This document shows, in pieces, positions 7,055-16,541 of a DNA stretch of 51,067 nucleotides. Origin of the DNA: Bacteroidota bacterium (GTDB lineage: Bacteria > Bacteroidota > Bacteroidia > Bacteroidales > WCHB1-69); contig WQTS01000131.1 in the NCBI GenBank assembly GCA_009786185.1, positions 1 through 51,067 on the forward strand, written 5' to 3'. The notes beneath the pieces were generated by a model. That model was not told the origin of the DNA. It saw nothing but the letters and a program-made list of their open reading frames with translations, and searched no databases. Position 1 is the first letter of the stretch. Every line of letters begins with the position of its first letter. Both the position numbers and the translations under genes were made by a program.

Positions 7055-8104
7055 ATGAAAAAAATCTTATTAATTTTTGTATTATTGTTAATAACAACAA
7101 TTGCCATGAGTCAGATAAACGTTCTTAGCAATGGAAATGTGGGCATAGGGACTACAAATCCTGATTCCAAATTTTCCATAAATGCTTCAAGCAATAATAC
7201 TTGGACATCAATTATTAGAAACGGTGGTGGTAATGCACAAGGTTTGCTGCTTCGGATAGGATATGCACACAAGGAAGCCACTATTATGCGATTAGATGAT
7301 TGGGCAGGAAATCTTAGAATGACAGTCCTCGGTAACGGTCAGGTGGGTATCGGTAAAATCCCTGCCAATGATCGTATGTTAGATGTTTTAGGGCATGTTT
7401 ACGGTAATGGTTATTGGCTTACTTCCGATGAACGCTTGAAATCTGAAATTAAGCCGATAACCGATGAAAAGAACAGGCTTTATTTGCTGCAAGGAAAGTC
7501 CTACATAAAAGCGCTTCCGCCTATAGACTCTGAAGAAATTTCTTTTAAAGATGCATCGCCTGAGTACGGCTATTTAGCGCAGGAGTTAAAAGAAATTTTT
7601 CCAATTTTAGTAAGCGAAGGCTCTACTGATTACTGTGCGGTTAATTACATCGGATTAATTCCCATCATTGTTGAAGTTCTGAAAGACCAAAGACTCACCA
7701 TTGAAAACTTACAAAAAGAAATTCAGGAAAAAGTGGAATCTTTGGAAAAAGCTTTGGCAATTTATTTCAGCAAAAACGAAGAATCAATGGAAAAGAGTTT
7801 CCAACAGTTCAACCTTGCCGACCCGATGAATGCCCATGTTGAAGAAATGAAAGTTTATCAAAATGCTCCCAATCCGTTTAGTGAGCGTACCACTGTTCAA
7901 TGTTATATCCCTCAAGCGATTAAAAAAGCAGAATTATGCGTATATAATATGCAAGGAGTGCAAGTTAAATGCCTCCCTGTTTCTGAGCGCGGAACCGTTG
8001 ATGTGCAAATACAGGCAGGACGATTGGCAGCAGGCGTATATACCTATTTATTAATAGGCGATGGTAAAACCAGCGATGCCAAACAGATGATTTTAACGAA
8101 TTAG
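7055..8104 (+). CDS. Secreted S74 intramolecular chaperone-domain protein with T9SS sorting domain
   Basis: 349 residues. The signal peptide is residues 1-19. The next part has the fibre-like words GNVGIGTTNP and GNGQVGIG. A Peptidase_S74 (endosialidase chaperone) domain starts near residue 120; SDERLK (124-129) gives the Ser-Asp dyad and Lys typical of its self-cleavage site, and GYLAQELKEIFP follows. A coiled coil covers about 213-240. Residues ~266-349 are a type A T9SS sorting domain (VYQNAPNPFSERT, LAAGVYTYLL). S74 domains normally trimerise and cut themselves off phage or bacterial fibres; here the C-terminal T9SS signal lies beyond the chaperone, so self-cleavage would separate them. 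Likely a surface or secreted fibre. Confidence 0.85.
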   Translation: MKKILLIFVLLLITTIAMSQINVLSNGNVGIGTTNPDSKFSINASSNNTWTSIIRNGGGNAQGLLLRIGYAHKEATIMRLDDWAGNLRMTVLGNGQVGIGKIPANDRMLDVLGHVYGNGYWLTSDERLKSEIKPITDEKNRLYLLQGKSYIKALPPIDSEEISFKDASPEYGYLAQELKEIFPILVSEGSTDYCAVNYIGLIPIIVEVLKDQRLTIENLQKEIQEKVESLEKALAIYFSKNEESMEKSFQQFNLADPMNAHVEEMKVYQNAPNPFSERTTVQCYIPQAIKKAELCVYNMQGVQVKCLPVSERGTVDVQIQAGRLAAGVYTYLLIGDGKTSDAKQMILTN

Positions 8105-8113
8105 GAGGTTGCT

Positions 8114-8573
8114 ATGAAAAGAAAAATACCAATAATTGCAGTACTTGTGTGTATTTTAGTAGGAGGTTTTTCTTCTTGTAAAGATAAAAATGAACCAATA
8201 GAAATTTCTTTTACAGAATATTTATTAACAGAAACTTTATGCTTTTGGCAAAACCTAAATTTTAACAACAACGAGATAATTATAATAAACAATAACGAAA
8301 AACTAGAAAGTTATTTCTATTGTATTGATGAAATTTATCCGGAAATTGATTTTTCAAAACATACATTGTTGTTGGCAAACGTTTGTGCTCCGGGCGGAAT
8401 AGCCACATTGTCGAAAAAAGTTTTTTTTATCAACCAATAAATGTGTGCTAGAAGTTGAAATATTATTAAATGAGACCCACATTGCTGGAGAAAGTAAGAT
8501 AATCGCACTCATCACGGATAAGATGAGTTCTAATATTAAAACTGAATTAAATATAACAATTATAGAAAATTAA
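8114..8573 (+). pseudogene. Small lipoprotein gene with homopolymer frameshift
   Basis: As it stands the frame runs 8114-8440 (108 residues) with a signal peptide and lipobox FSSC. At 8421-8428 there are eight T. With seven T the frame continues without a stop to TAA 8571-8573, giving a ~152-residue protein ending NITIIEN just before the next gene. So the reading frame is broken by one base in a homopolymer: a mutation, a phase-variable switch or a sequencing error. AGGAGG at 8103-8108 is a rare Shine-Dalgarno site in this window. The N terminus is a close paralog of the next gene. Function unknown. Confidence 0.7.
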
Positions 8574-8578
8574 CTACC

Positions 8579-9001
8579 ATGAAAAGACAAATAATAATCC
8601 TTACAGCACTTCTATTTATTTTAATAGGAGGATTTTATTCGTGTAAAAAACCAGAACAGACCAATATAGACGGTACTTGGATATGCAGTCTGAAATCTTG
8701 TATAACTTCGGAGCCTAATATAGTTATTACACTTAACATTGATTCGAAACAGAAACAGGTATATGTAAATACTTCTTATCAAGACACAGCCTTTTGTGCC
8801 ACATTTCATCGATTTAGAAATGGAGAACAATATATACTATGTGGAGACACGTTATATTTTTCAGTTCTTCACGAACTTCAAGGTCCTGCCTTTGCTATAA
8901 CAAGAGTTTCTTCCAAAAGTTTGAAGTTAACATATCTTCAGATGTTACCTATGTATCCTCCTTATATTGGTGAATATATGTTTAACCTAAAAACGAAATA
9001 A
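8579..9001 (+). CDS. Small lipoprotein, unknown function
   Basis: 140 residues with signal peptide and lipobox FYSC (Cys22). Its first 25 residues closely resemble those of the preceding lipoprotein (MKRxI, IxGGFxSCK), so the two are related at least in the export signal. The mature part starts with a PEQTNIDGTW word and later GDTLYF, as in small beta-rich, lipocalin-like lipoproteins, but I cannot assign a family. It lies two bases before the broken subtilase gene, so is likely co-transcribed. Confidence 0.7.
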   Translation: MKRQIIILTALLFILIGGFYSCKKPEQTNIDGTWICSLKSCITSEPNIVITLNIDSKQKQVYVNTSYQDTAFCATFHRFRNGEQYILCGDTLYFSVLHELQGPAFAITRVSSKSLKLTYLQMLPMYPPYIGEYMFNLKTK

Positions 9002-9003
9002 CC

Positions 9004-10836
9004 ATGAAAAAGAAGATTCTTATTACAGTCTTTAGCATACTTTTCAGTTTTGCGTTGTATGCTCAACAGAATAATGAAAATTTCTACTACTATCAAGGCG
9101 AAAAAATTTTTCTGCAGCAAAGTGCAAATAGACTATTTGTTAAATTTTCGCAAAACGCTAATAGAGAACAAATATACACTCTGATTAATAATCATTCTTT
9201 ACAATTGACATCCAATATGAATATTGATGACAACTATTTGGATTTTGCTATTTTTGAAACTAAAAATGAAAATGATATTGTATCGTTTGCTACTGTAGAA
9301 TCTTTTAAAGCAAATCCGGCAATTATTTCAGCAACGCCTCTATTTATGTATAATGACGTTTTGCAAGGTCTTACAGATGAATTTGCGGTTAAATTAAAGT
9401 CGACAGTCTCCTACAATCAATTACAAGAATTGGTTGAAAAAAATAATTGTCTCATTAAAGAAGAGAATCGATTGGTGGAAAATCAATTTATGATAAGTGT
9501 TCATAAAAATGCAAAATTGAATGCAATGGAAATGTCAAGACTATTTTTTCACACAGGATTTTTTGAGTTTTCTGAACCAAATTTTATTCTTTTTAATGCA
9601 TCGCACTTCAATAATACTGGTACATACTTTGATGCACAATGAGGTCTGAAAAATACCGGACAAAGTAATGGAGTAAGCGGTATAGATATAAAAGCCGAAC
9701 AAGCATGGGCAGTTGCATTAGGCACAAATATCAAGGTTGCAGTTGTTGATGATGGAGTAGATTTAAGGCATCCGGATTTACAAGCAAATATTCATCTCCC
9801 CGGATATGAACATCCTTTGTCGGGCTGGGGAAACGGAGCGGCAGTAACAAGATATGATAACCATGGAACAGCTTGTGCGGGAATAATTGGAGCGATTGGT
9901 AAAGGAATTGCCGGCGTAGCTCCGAACTGCAAAATAATGCCTGCCCGTGCGAGTACTAGTAATGGTGGATATAATCTTGATTGGTTAGCTGCAGCTATTG
10001 AGTGGGCATGGGAAAATGGAGCAGATGTTATTAGTAATTCATGGGGTGGAAGTTCTCCTTATACTCCTATTACCAATGCTATAAATAATGCAGTAACAAA
10101 AGGTAGAGGCAATAAAGGCTGCGTAGTTGTTGTTTCTTCAGGAAATAATAATGCCACTGTAAGTTATCCCGCAAGTCTACCAAATGTGATTGCTGTTGGC
10201 GCAATAGATCGATGCGGAATACGATCTGGAAGAAAAGATATAATTCCTATTTCATGCGATCCATGGCCCTCTAGCGGTCATCCCGGCAGTGCTTATGGAA
10301 CTGCTTTGGATGTTGTGGCTCCAGGTACAAATATTTATACTACTGATAGACAAAGCAGTGCTGGTTATCACAATGCACCCTCGCCAATAGGAGATTATCA
10401 TGTTTTTGGTGGTACGTCAGCTGCATGTCCTTTCGTTGCCGGTGTTGCCGCTCTTGTTCTATCCGTCTATCCAAATTTTACCGGAACCCAAGTACGAGAT
10501 ATTATTGAACGTACAGCGCAAAAAATTAATCCCAGCATCTACAGTTATTCAGTTGTTCAGGGCAGGCCCAATGGCAGTTGGAACTCGCAAATGGGTCACG
10601 GTTTAGTTAATGCATACCATGCCGTTAGAGAAGCTCAAATTGCCGCTTGTCCTACACAAGTTGTTAATTTTACAAACCAAACTGTAAGTACTAATACCAT
10701 CATTACAAACTGTGCCCATATAAATGTTCAAAACGTAACTGTAACTAATAACAAACTTACTATTGATGCATTAGGAAGTGTAACTATTAACGGACCTTTT
10801 GAAGTTAAATCAGGTGCACAATTAGAGGTGAAATAA
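9004..10836 (+). pseudogene. Subtilisin-like (S8) secreted serine protease interrupted by an in-frame TGA
   Basis: One 611-codon frame broken only by TGA at 9640-9642. Upstream: signal peptide (LYAQ) and the Bacteroidota subtilase N-terminal region. Downstream, in the same frame: GLKNTGQ, then the full catalytic core with Asp249 (VAVVDDG), His287 (DNHGTACAG) and Ser472 (GTSAACPFVAG), and a short C-terminal beta domain ending VTINGPFEVKSGAQLEVK. In this family the word is QWGLxNTGQ, so the TGA stands exactly where TGG (Trp) belongs. Without read-through the signal peptide and catalytic domain are separated; a second start at 9817 would begin after the catalytic Asp. Most likely a recent nonsense mutation. 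No T9SS domain is visible at the end. Confidence 0.85.
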
Positions 10837-10891
10837 TGCACAAAACTTGGTGATATTCAGTAAATAAAAAAAACACCGCTGAACAAAAAAT

Positions 10892-10935
10892 AATCATGAT
10901 AATCTTAAAAATCTTGATAAAATCAAGGTTCAGAC
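10892..10935. repeat. 9-bp period AATC repeat ending TTCAGAC at the phosphohexomutase 3' end
   Basis: Units read AATCATGAT, AATCTTAAA, AATCTTGAT, AAAATCAAGG, then TTCAGAC. The last part overlaps the stop codon of the minus-strand phosphohexomutase gene. A shorter relative overlaps the atpB 3' end at 44971-44995. Confidence 0.65.
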
Positions 10936-12654
10936 AATAGATTTTTTTATCGCCTCAATCCGCTCCGCCAAAGTTTTATCTAACTCTTCAACTTCATCAA
11001 TATTAGAAAGTTTGTGGCAAACTGCAAAATAATATTTAATCTTGGGTTCAGTTCCCGAAGGTCTCACCGAAACCTTTGAACCATCTTCCGTAAAAAATTG
11101 CAACACATCGGAGGTGGGTAACTCTATTTTTTCCGTTTTGCCTGTTATTAAATCTTCCGTTTTATGCAAAAGATAATCTTTTATGCAAACAACTTTGCTG
11201 CCGTTGATCTCTTTGGGCGGATGGTTCCGGTAGTTTACCATCATTTGCTTAATCTCTTCTATACCTTCTTTCCCTTTTTTGGTAATGGACAAAAGGTCTT
11301 CTTTATAATATCCGTATTTTTGGTAGATTTTCAGCAGCTCCATATATAAGGTACTGTTATTAGCTGTTGCTTGCGCTGCCATTTCGGCAAACAAGCAACA
11401 TGCGGAAACGGCATCTTTGTCGCGCACAAAATCGCCGGCAAGGTAGCCGAAACTTTCTTCGCCACCGCCAATATATTTCCGTTTTCCTTCATTTTCGCGA
11501 ATCACTGCGGCAATATATTTGAAACCGGTTAAAACATCGAAGCATTCAATACCATAATCGTTTGCCATTTTAGGAATCAATTCGGTAGAAACAATCGTTT
11601 TAATCACGTAATCAGTGGCTTGCAATTTATTTTCGGCTTCGCGTTGCGATAAAAGGTAATAGGTTAATAGAATAACGACTTGGTTCCCATTCAAAAGCAG
11701 ATATTCACCTTTTAAATTTTTTATTCCGGCGGCAATTCTGTCCGCATCGGGATCGGTGGCTAAAATGAGGTCGGCATCAATCTCTTTGGCTTTTTTAAGC
11801 GCCAACTCCATGGCGGCTTTTTCTTCCGGGTTGGGAGAAACCACCGTAGGAAAATCGCCATTAGGAACGCTTTGCTCTTCAACGATGTGGATGTTTTCAA
11901 AGCCCCACATTTTTAGAGCCTTCGGAACCATGGTAATGCCGGTGCCATGAAGCGGGGTGTAAACAATTTTAAGGTTTTTAGCTGCATCTTTTATAGCATT
12001 ATTAGCAGATGACAGCGTTTGCACTTGTTTTAAATAGAGGTCATCCATCTCTTCTCCAATCGTTTGCACAAGATCCAAATTGCGTTCCCATTTCACATCA
12101 TCCACAGAAGCGATTTGCTCTACCGCAGCAATCACGTTCACATCGTGCGGCGGAATTAATTGGGCGCCATCGTTCCAATACGCTTTGTAGCCGTTATATT
12201 CTTTAGGGTTGTGCGAAGCGGTTACCATTACGCCGCCATCGCATTGTAACTCGCGAACTGCAAAAGAGAGTTCGGGCGTTGGACGTAGTTCTTCAAATAG
12301 ATAGCAAAAAATGCCGTTTGCAGAAAAAACATCCGCCGTAATTCCTGCAAAATATTTACTGTTATTCCTCGAATCGAAACAAATGGCAACTTTAAGTGGT
12401 TTATTAGGAAACTGTTGCTTTAAATAATTGACAAACCCCTGGGTAGCAAACCCAACCGTATATTTATTCATCCTATTGGTGCCCACGCCCATGATGCCGC
12501 GCAGCCCACCCGTACCAAACTCCAAATCTCTGTAGAACGCATCCATCAACTCTTTTTCGTTGGTTTGCAATAGCTTTAAAACTTCTTCTTTTGTAGTCTG
12601 GTCATAATTTCCATTAAGCCAGATGCTTACTTTCTCTTTGATTAAATTTTCCAT
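10930..12654 (-). CDS. Phospho-sugar mutase (phosphoglucomutase/phosphomannomutase family)
   Basis: 574 residues, alpha-D-phosphohexomutase superfamily; interconverts hexose 1- and 6-phosphates in the cytoplasm and so supplies precursors for nucleotide sugars. Four family sites are present: the phosphoserine loop TASHNP (Ser147), the metal loop DPDADR (301-306), the sugar loop GGGEESFGY (from 396) and the phosphate-binding RPSGTEP near the C terminus. ATG 12654 is chosen because a TATATTTG box lies just upstream (12675-12682) and the 31 codons above it match nothing. Whether glucose or mannose phosphate is preferred cannot be read from sequence; gmd nearby needs mannose 1-phosphate. Confidence 0.93.
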   Translation of the reverse strand: MENLIKEKVSIWLNGNYDQTTKEEVLKLLQTNEKELMDAFYRDLEFGTGGLRGIMGVGTNRMNKYTVGFATQGFVNYLKQQFPNKPLKVAICFDSRNNSKYFAGITADVFSANGIFCYLFEELRPTPELSFAVRELQCDGGVMVTASHNPKEYNGYKAYWNDGAQLIPPHDVNVIAAVEQIASVDDVKWERNLDLVQTIGEEMDDLYLKQVQTLSSANNAIKDAAKNLKIVYTPLHGTGITMVPKALKMWGFENIHIVEEQSVPNGDFPTVVSPNPEEKAAMELALKKAKEIDADLILATDPDADRIAAGIKNLKGEYLLLNGNQVVILLTYYLLSQREAENKLQATDYVIKTIVSTELIPKMANDYGIECFDVLTGFKYIAAVIRENEGKRKYIGGGEESFGYLAGDFVRDKDAVSACCLFAEMAAQATANNSTLYMELLKIYQKYGYYKEDLLSITKKGKEGIEEIKQMMVNYRNHPPKEINGSKVVCIKDYLLHKTEDLITGKTEKIELPTSDVLQFFTEDGSKVSVRPSGTEPKIKYYFAVCHKLSNIDEVEELDKTLAERIEAIKKSIV

Positions 12655-12674
12655 GCTGTTACGTATTTGGGCTG

Positions 12675-12682
12675 CAAATATA
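12675..12682 (-). promoter_or_regulatory. -7 box TATATTTG for the phosphohexomutase gene
   Basis: Perfect TAnnTTTG match about 20 bases upstream of ATG 12654. It rules out the longer start at 12747, which would lie upstream of the transcript. Confidence 0.6.
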
Positions 12683-12727
12683 GAATAATTTCCAAGTGAA
12701 GTATAATTACCATATTCGCACCTAACT

Positions 12728-14881
12728 CTAAAGCTTTGTGATAGCAATCTTTTTTGTTTCTTTTATTTCGTTTCCTTTTTGCATGTATAAATGAGCATTC
12801 TTACTGTTACCGAGTTGCTGATAAATTACCCCAACGTTAATATATGTAATGTAATCATCAGAGCCTAATTCTATGGCTTTCAACAAATAATGAAGGGCTT
12901 TTTCGTAATTGCCGGAAAGAGCGTAAATAGTTCCTGCATCTTCATAAAATTTCGCTGTTTTGAGAAAATCTGCAACAAGCGCTTTTTCAAAGCAATCCAA
13001 CGCTAATTTATTATTATTTAAATATTTACCATATATTAAGCCTTTAACATAATAGACTTCTCCAAGATCCGGTTTTATACTCAATAATTCGTCATACGAT
13101 TGAATGAGGTCATCTAAAGTTGAAGTAATTCGATTTTCTGCCAAAAGATTGTCGGTCTGATCCAATATAATTTTGATGGAGTTAAGTACAGCAATGTTTT
13201 CTGTGTTAAGCTTAAGTGCCATTGTATAATAATGCAGCGCTTTAGCAACATCTTTATAACAATCAAAATAAAGATTTCCAAGTTTTTCAATGGCATCTGC
13301 GTGCCCGGGATATAATTTTACAGCTCGTTTTAAATGTTTAGCTGCCTCTTCACATAATTCATTTCGTTGCTTTTCATTACTTGGATAAGTAGCTTTTTTC
13401 AGTAAATCGTAACCATGCAAATAGTTTCCCTTAACTGAATTTTTAGACGTTTTTATATCGGTTTTATATAATGTAAAACTATCTTTCCACGCCTGGTTTC
13501 TGCTTATTGTTTTTACAGCAAACAAACAGAGAATAATTACCATGAAACAAACGGTGAGATAAGTTGCACTTTTTGTGTTTTTAGTAAGTTTTGGAAGATA
13601 ATTGCAAATCAACCAGCCAATAAAAATAGAGAATCCAATAGACGAGATAAACACAAAACGCTCACCCATAAAGGCGCCTATGGGAAAAAACAGGTTTGAA
13701 ACTACAGACAGCGGCAATAAATAGAACCAAATAGAATACGAAATAATATCCCTTTTTTTTATTAATCCATAAATGGCATATAGGGTAATTCCCAAATAAA
13801 ACATTAAAGAAAAAATGGCTACCGGGTTCGACCAATTCACGATTTCTATGTGATATGGATAGTAATCGTAAGTTAACGGATGCGGAAAAAACAAAAGTTT
13901 AACATAAATAAGTAATGTGTAAAATATGGTTGCCAAAGTTTCGCCTTTTGTGGCATTCAGGAATGGATCATTCAACAAATCAGGATATATCTCTGATGCA
14001 TTCATGAATCCAATAATAGCTCCACGAATGAATAAGAATAATGTTGACGCCACAATAAGAGGCAGCATTGATTTTACTATTTTTCCAATATTTCTATCCA
14101 CAAAATAATAGATGGTTATTGGAATTACTGCGAGGAAAGTAATGGCATTCTCCTTCGACAATAGTCCTAAGAATAAGCATAATCCCGACCATAAAAGGTT
14201 GTGGATTTTGTGAGTATCAAAGTATTTTATAGTGAACCATAATGCGGCGAGCGAACCCAAAAGCATCATCATTTCATCACGACCTTTTATATTTGCAACA
14301 ACTTCAGTATGAATAGGATGAACTAAAAACAAAAGCGTTACAATAAATGGAAATGACAAATACCACTTTTTATCTTTTTCAGGTGGGAAAAGACGGTGTA
14401 AAATCAGAAACAACAGACAAATTGTAAATACATACAGCAAAATGTTAACCAAGTGACTGACAAAAGCATTGCCTTTAAATACATAGTTTGTGTCGGGGTA
14501 AGTGTAGCTTTTGCCAAAAAACTCAACTTCCAATGCAAAAGTAACTACTGACAACGGACGATACCTGCCGCCTGCCAAAAATTTCATTTGTTCTTGCATA
14601 TGATCGGCATCCGTTTCATTGTGAATGTGCATCAAATGGCCAACAAAAGTATCGTATTTGAGAATGTCGGGAATTCCCTTTACTCCTTGTTGCGTAAATT
14701 TATTTTCGGCAATTACCATTCCGTCATCAAATACAAAAAAATGATTTAATGTATTGGAATATAATACAAACGTGAAAATAACAAATACAAGGTAGGGCTT
14801 CCATCCGGCACTTTTTCTAATCCCTTGTTTTATTAAAGGCTTTTCTTTTGCTTTGGGTTGCATGCTTTTTTGCCTTGACAT
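12728..14881 (-). CDS. Multi-pass membrane protein with C-terminal TPR repeats (GT-C/TMTC-like)
   Basis: 717 residues. A basic N-terminal tail precedes about ten transmembrane segments. The first lumenal loop has VLYSNTLNHFFVFDDG, resembling the acidic motif of GT-C glycosyltransferases and TMTC-type O-mannosyltransferases (FxxDD). From about residue 500 on, several TPR units are visible (AIEKLGNLYFDCYKDVAKAL, YYVKGLIYGKYLNN, YINVGVIYQQLGN). Such proteins use polyprenyl-phosphate sugars to modify exported proteins; here that is inferred from the fold only. It ends 73 bases before the phosphohexomutase start. Confidence 0.75.
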   Translation of the reverse strand: MSRQKSMQPKAKEKPLIKQGIRKSAGWKPYLVFVIFTFVLYSNTLNHFFVFDDGMVIAENKFTQQGVKGIPDILKYDTFVGHLMHIHNETDADHMQEQMKFLAGGRYRPLSVVTFALEVEFFGKSYTYPDTNYVFKGNAFVSHLVNILLYVFTICLLFLILHRLFPPEKDKKWYLSFPFIVTLLFLVHPIHTEVVANIKGRDEMMMLLGSLAALWFTIKYFDTHKIHNLLWSGLCLFLGLLSKENAITFLAVIPITIYYFVDRNIGKIVKSMLPLIVASTLFLFIRGAIIGFMNASEIYPDLLNDPFLNATKGETLATIFYTLLIYVKLLFFPHPLTYDYYPYHIEIVNWSNPVAIFSLMFYLGITLYAIYGLIKKRDIISYSIWFYLLPLSVVSNLFFPIGAFMGERFVFISSIGFSIFIGWLICNYLPKLTKNTKSATYLTVCFMVIILCLFAVKTISRNQAWKDSFTLYKTDIKTSKNSVKGNYLHGYDLLKKATYPSNEKQRNELCEEAAKHLKRAVKLYPGHADAIEKLGNLYFDCYKDVAKALHYYTMALKLNTENIAVLNSIKIILDQTDNLLAENRITSTLDDLIQSYDELLSIKPDLGEVYYVKGLIYGKYLNNNKLALDCFEKALVADFLKTAKFYEDAGTIYALSGNYEKALHYLLKAIELGSDDYITYINVGVIYQQLGNSKNAHLYMQKGNEIKETKKIAITKL

Positions 14882-14912
14882 TTTAATTTCGTTACGATTT
14901 TTTTAAAGGTTG

Positions 14913-14920
14913 CGAATATA
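14913..14920 (-). promoter_or_regulatory. Possible -7 box TATATTCG for the TPR membrane protein
   Basis: One mismatch to TAnnTTTG, in the 44-base gap between malic enzyme and the membrane-protein gene. The same TTCG variant precedes malic enzyme and comEC. Confidence 0.35.
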
Positions 14921-14925
14921 TAATG

Positions 14926-16383
14926 TTAACTTTTTACCTCTTCTATTACTTCTCGTATCACTTCACGAATCACGTTTTCATCTATTGGTTTGATATAACC
15001 TTTCTCTTGTAGCAGCTTTGTTAATTCCTGCGCTTCGCGGATGTCACACTTGGCAGCCTCATACACTTGTTGCCAGGTAAGGTTTTTGAGTGCCACGCCC
15101 TCTTTAATTGCCTGCATTGCTACATCTGCAGCCACTTTTGGAAAAACTTCCCACTCTAACATATTGGGCATAATATTTTCGACATGAATCCCGCGATTTT
15201 CGGCAAATTCGGCAATGGAATGCGCTGCACGGATTGCCATGCCATCGGTAATTTTACGTGCGGAAACTAATAATGTGCCTTTTAGAATGGATGGAAAACA
15301 CACCGAATTGTTCACTTGGTTTGGAAAATCGCCCCTGCCGGTGGCAACAATGTACGCGCCTGCCTCTTTTGCCTGATACGGATAAATTTCCGGCACCGGA
15401 TTGGCGCACACAAACACAATCGGTTTGTCTGCCATCAGTTTAATCCACTCCGATTTAATCGTATCGGGACCCGGTTTGGAAAGCGCCACCAACAAATCGG
15501 CATCTTTAAACGCCTCTTCAGGTGCGGTAACACACTCCGAATTGGTAATTTGGCACAACTCCCACTGACGGTAAAACAACAGATCGTTTTTATAGCGCGC
15601 ATTGTTTTTGTGTAACGTTGAGCGACTGTCGAACATGATAATTTTGTTCGGATTGGCGCCATCGGCAATCATCAAACGCGCAATACTCGTATTGGAGGCG
15701 CCCGCACCATACAGCACCACTTTAATTTCCGACATTTTCTTGCCTGTTAATTTCAAAGCATTAATTACGCCGGCTAACGTAACGCAGGCAGTGCCTTGTG
15801 CGTCGTCGTGCCACACAGGAATATCGCATTCCTCGCGAAGCGTATCTAATACTTTAAAGCAGTTGGGCTGGGAAATGTCCTCCAAATTAATAGCGCCAAA
15901 GCTCGACTGCGCTCGCTTAACGAACTCAATAATTTTATCGGCGTTAGGTTCGCCTGTTTCGTCTTTACTATCAATACAAAGCGCTATGGCATCCACGCCG
16001 CCTAAGTATTTCATTAACATCGCTTTTCCTTCCATTACGCCGAGACCGCCCGGAGGAGTGCAGTCGCCGTCGCCCAGCACGCGCGTGCTGTCGCTTACTA
16101 CTGCCACCAAATTACTGCGGTTGCTTAGCTCAAACGAAGTGTCGTTATCGTCTCTAATGGCGGTAGAAACTGCGGAAACACCGGGTGTGTACCACACGTT
16201 AAACCAATTAAATCCATAAAGAGGCGCTTTGGGTATGGTTGCCATTTTACCACCGTAAAACGCGTGCATCTTTAATGCCATTTTTTTGTAAAACAGTGTT
16301 TTGGCTTTGGCAATTTGCGCTTCGGTGAAATTATCGGGAAATAAGTTTACTATTGAATCTAAAGAAATAATTGTGTTGTGCAT
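14926..16383 (-). CDS. Malic enzyme (malate dehydrogenase, decarboxylating), short form
   Basis: 485 residues, oxidative decarboxylation of malate to pyruvate with NAD(P). Family sites: YTPGVS (Tyr65), catalytic Lys in VMEGKAML (Lys120), metal ligands NLEDISQP (Glu168, Asp169) and HDDAQGTA (Asp194), and a nucleotide-binding GAGASN (226-231). It lacks the phosphotransacetylase-like C-terminal domain of the ~760-residue malic enzymes common in Gram-negatives. The words SDSTRVLGDGD and HDDAQGTA differ from the usual VTNGTAVLGLG and HDDQHGTA, so it belongs to a divergent subgroup. The cofactor (NAD or NADP) cannot be told. Confidence 0.88.
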   Translation of the reverse strand: MHNTIISLDSIVNLFPDNFTEAQIAKAKTLFYKKMALKMHAFYGGKMATIPKAPLYGFNWFNVWYTPGVSAVSTAIRDDNDTSFELSNRSNLVAVVSDSTRVLGDGDCTPPGGLGVMEGKAMLMKYLGGVDAIALCIDSKDETGEPNADKIIEFVKRAQSSFGAINLEDISQPNCFKVLDTLREECDIPVWHDDAQGTACVTLAGVINALKLTGKKMSEIKVVLYGAGASNTSIARLMIADGANPNKIIMFDSRSTLHKNNARYKNDLLFYRQWELCQITNSECVTAPEEAFKDADLLVALSKPGPDTIKSEWIKLMADKPIVFVCANPVPEIYPYQAKEAGAYIVATGRGDFPNQVNNSVCFPSILKGTLLVSARKITDGMAIRAAHSIAEFAENRGIHVENIMPNMLEWEVFPKVAADVAMQAIKEGVALKNLTWQQVYEAAKCDIREAQELTKLLQEKGYIKPIDENVIREVIREVIEEVKS

Positions 16384-16447
16384 AAAAGTTATTTTTCGTC
16401 AGTTCTCATTTTAAAATAAATTTCCTTTGATATAAAGTTTAGTGTTG

Positions 16448-16455
16448 CGAAAGTA
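16448..16455 (-). promoter_or_regulatory. Possible -7 box TACTTTCG for malic enzyme
   Basis: One mismatch to TAnnTTTG, 65 bases upstream of the start, divergent from the gmd promoter. Confidence 0.4.
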
Positions 16456-16515
16456 AACAAAAATCAAATGGATATGATTTTGTTATTCGTTTTTGAGCGC
16501 ATTGTCGTTTTTTTT

Positions 16516-16523
16516 TATTTTTG
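16516..16523 (+). promoter_or_regulatory. -7 box TATTTTTG for gmd
   Basis: Perfect TAnnTTTG match with TTTG at 16492-16495 as a -33 element (20-base spacing). Transcription would begin near 16530, so translation must start at ATG 16542 and not at the upstream in-frame TTG (16521). Confidence 0.65.
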
Positions 16524-16541
16524 CCGTTAATTTTCATTGCT

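Noticed and set aside
9640..9642. TGA read as Trp (alternative genetic code) or selenocysteine
   Set aside because: Several confident genes in the window end at TGA, Trp is encoded by TGG throughout, and no selenoprotein context or catalytic Cys position is involved.
12655..12747. N-terminal extension of the phosphohexomutase
   Set aside because: It lies across and upstream of a perfect -7 box, overlaps the preceding gene's end and has no family similarity.
15602..16219. 205-codon plus-strand frame inside malic enzyme
   Set aside because: Antisense to a well-conserved enzyme, with no start context and no recognisable protein.
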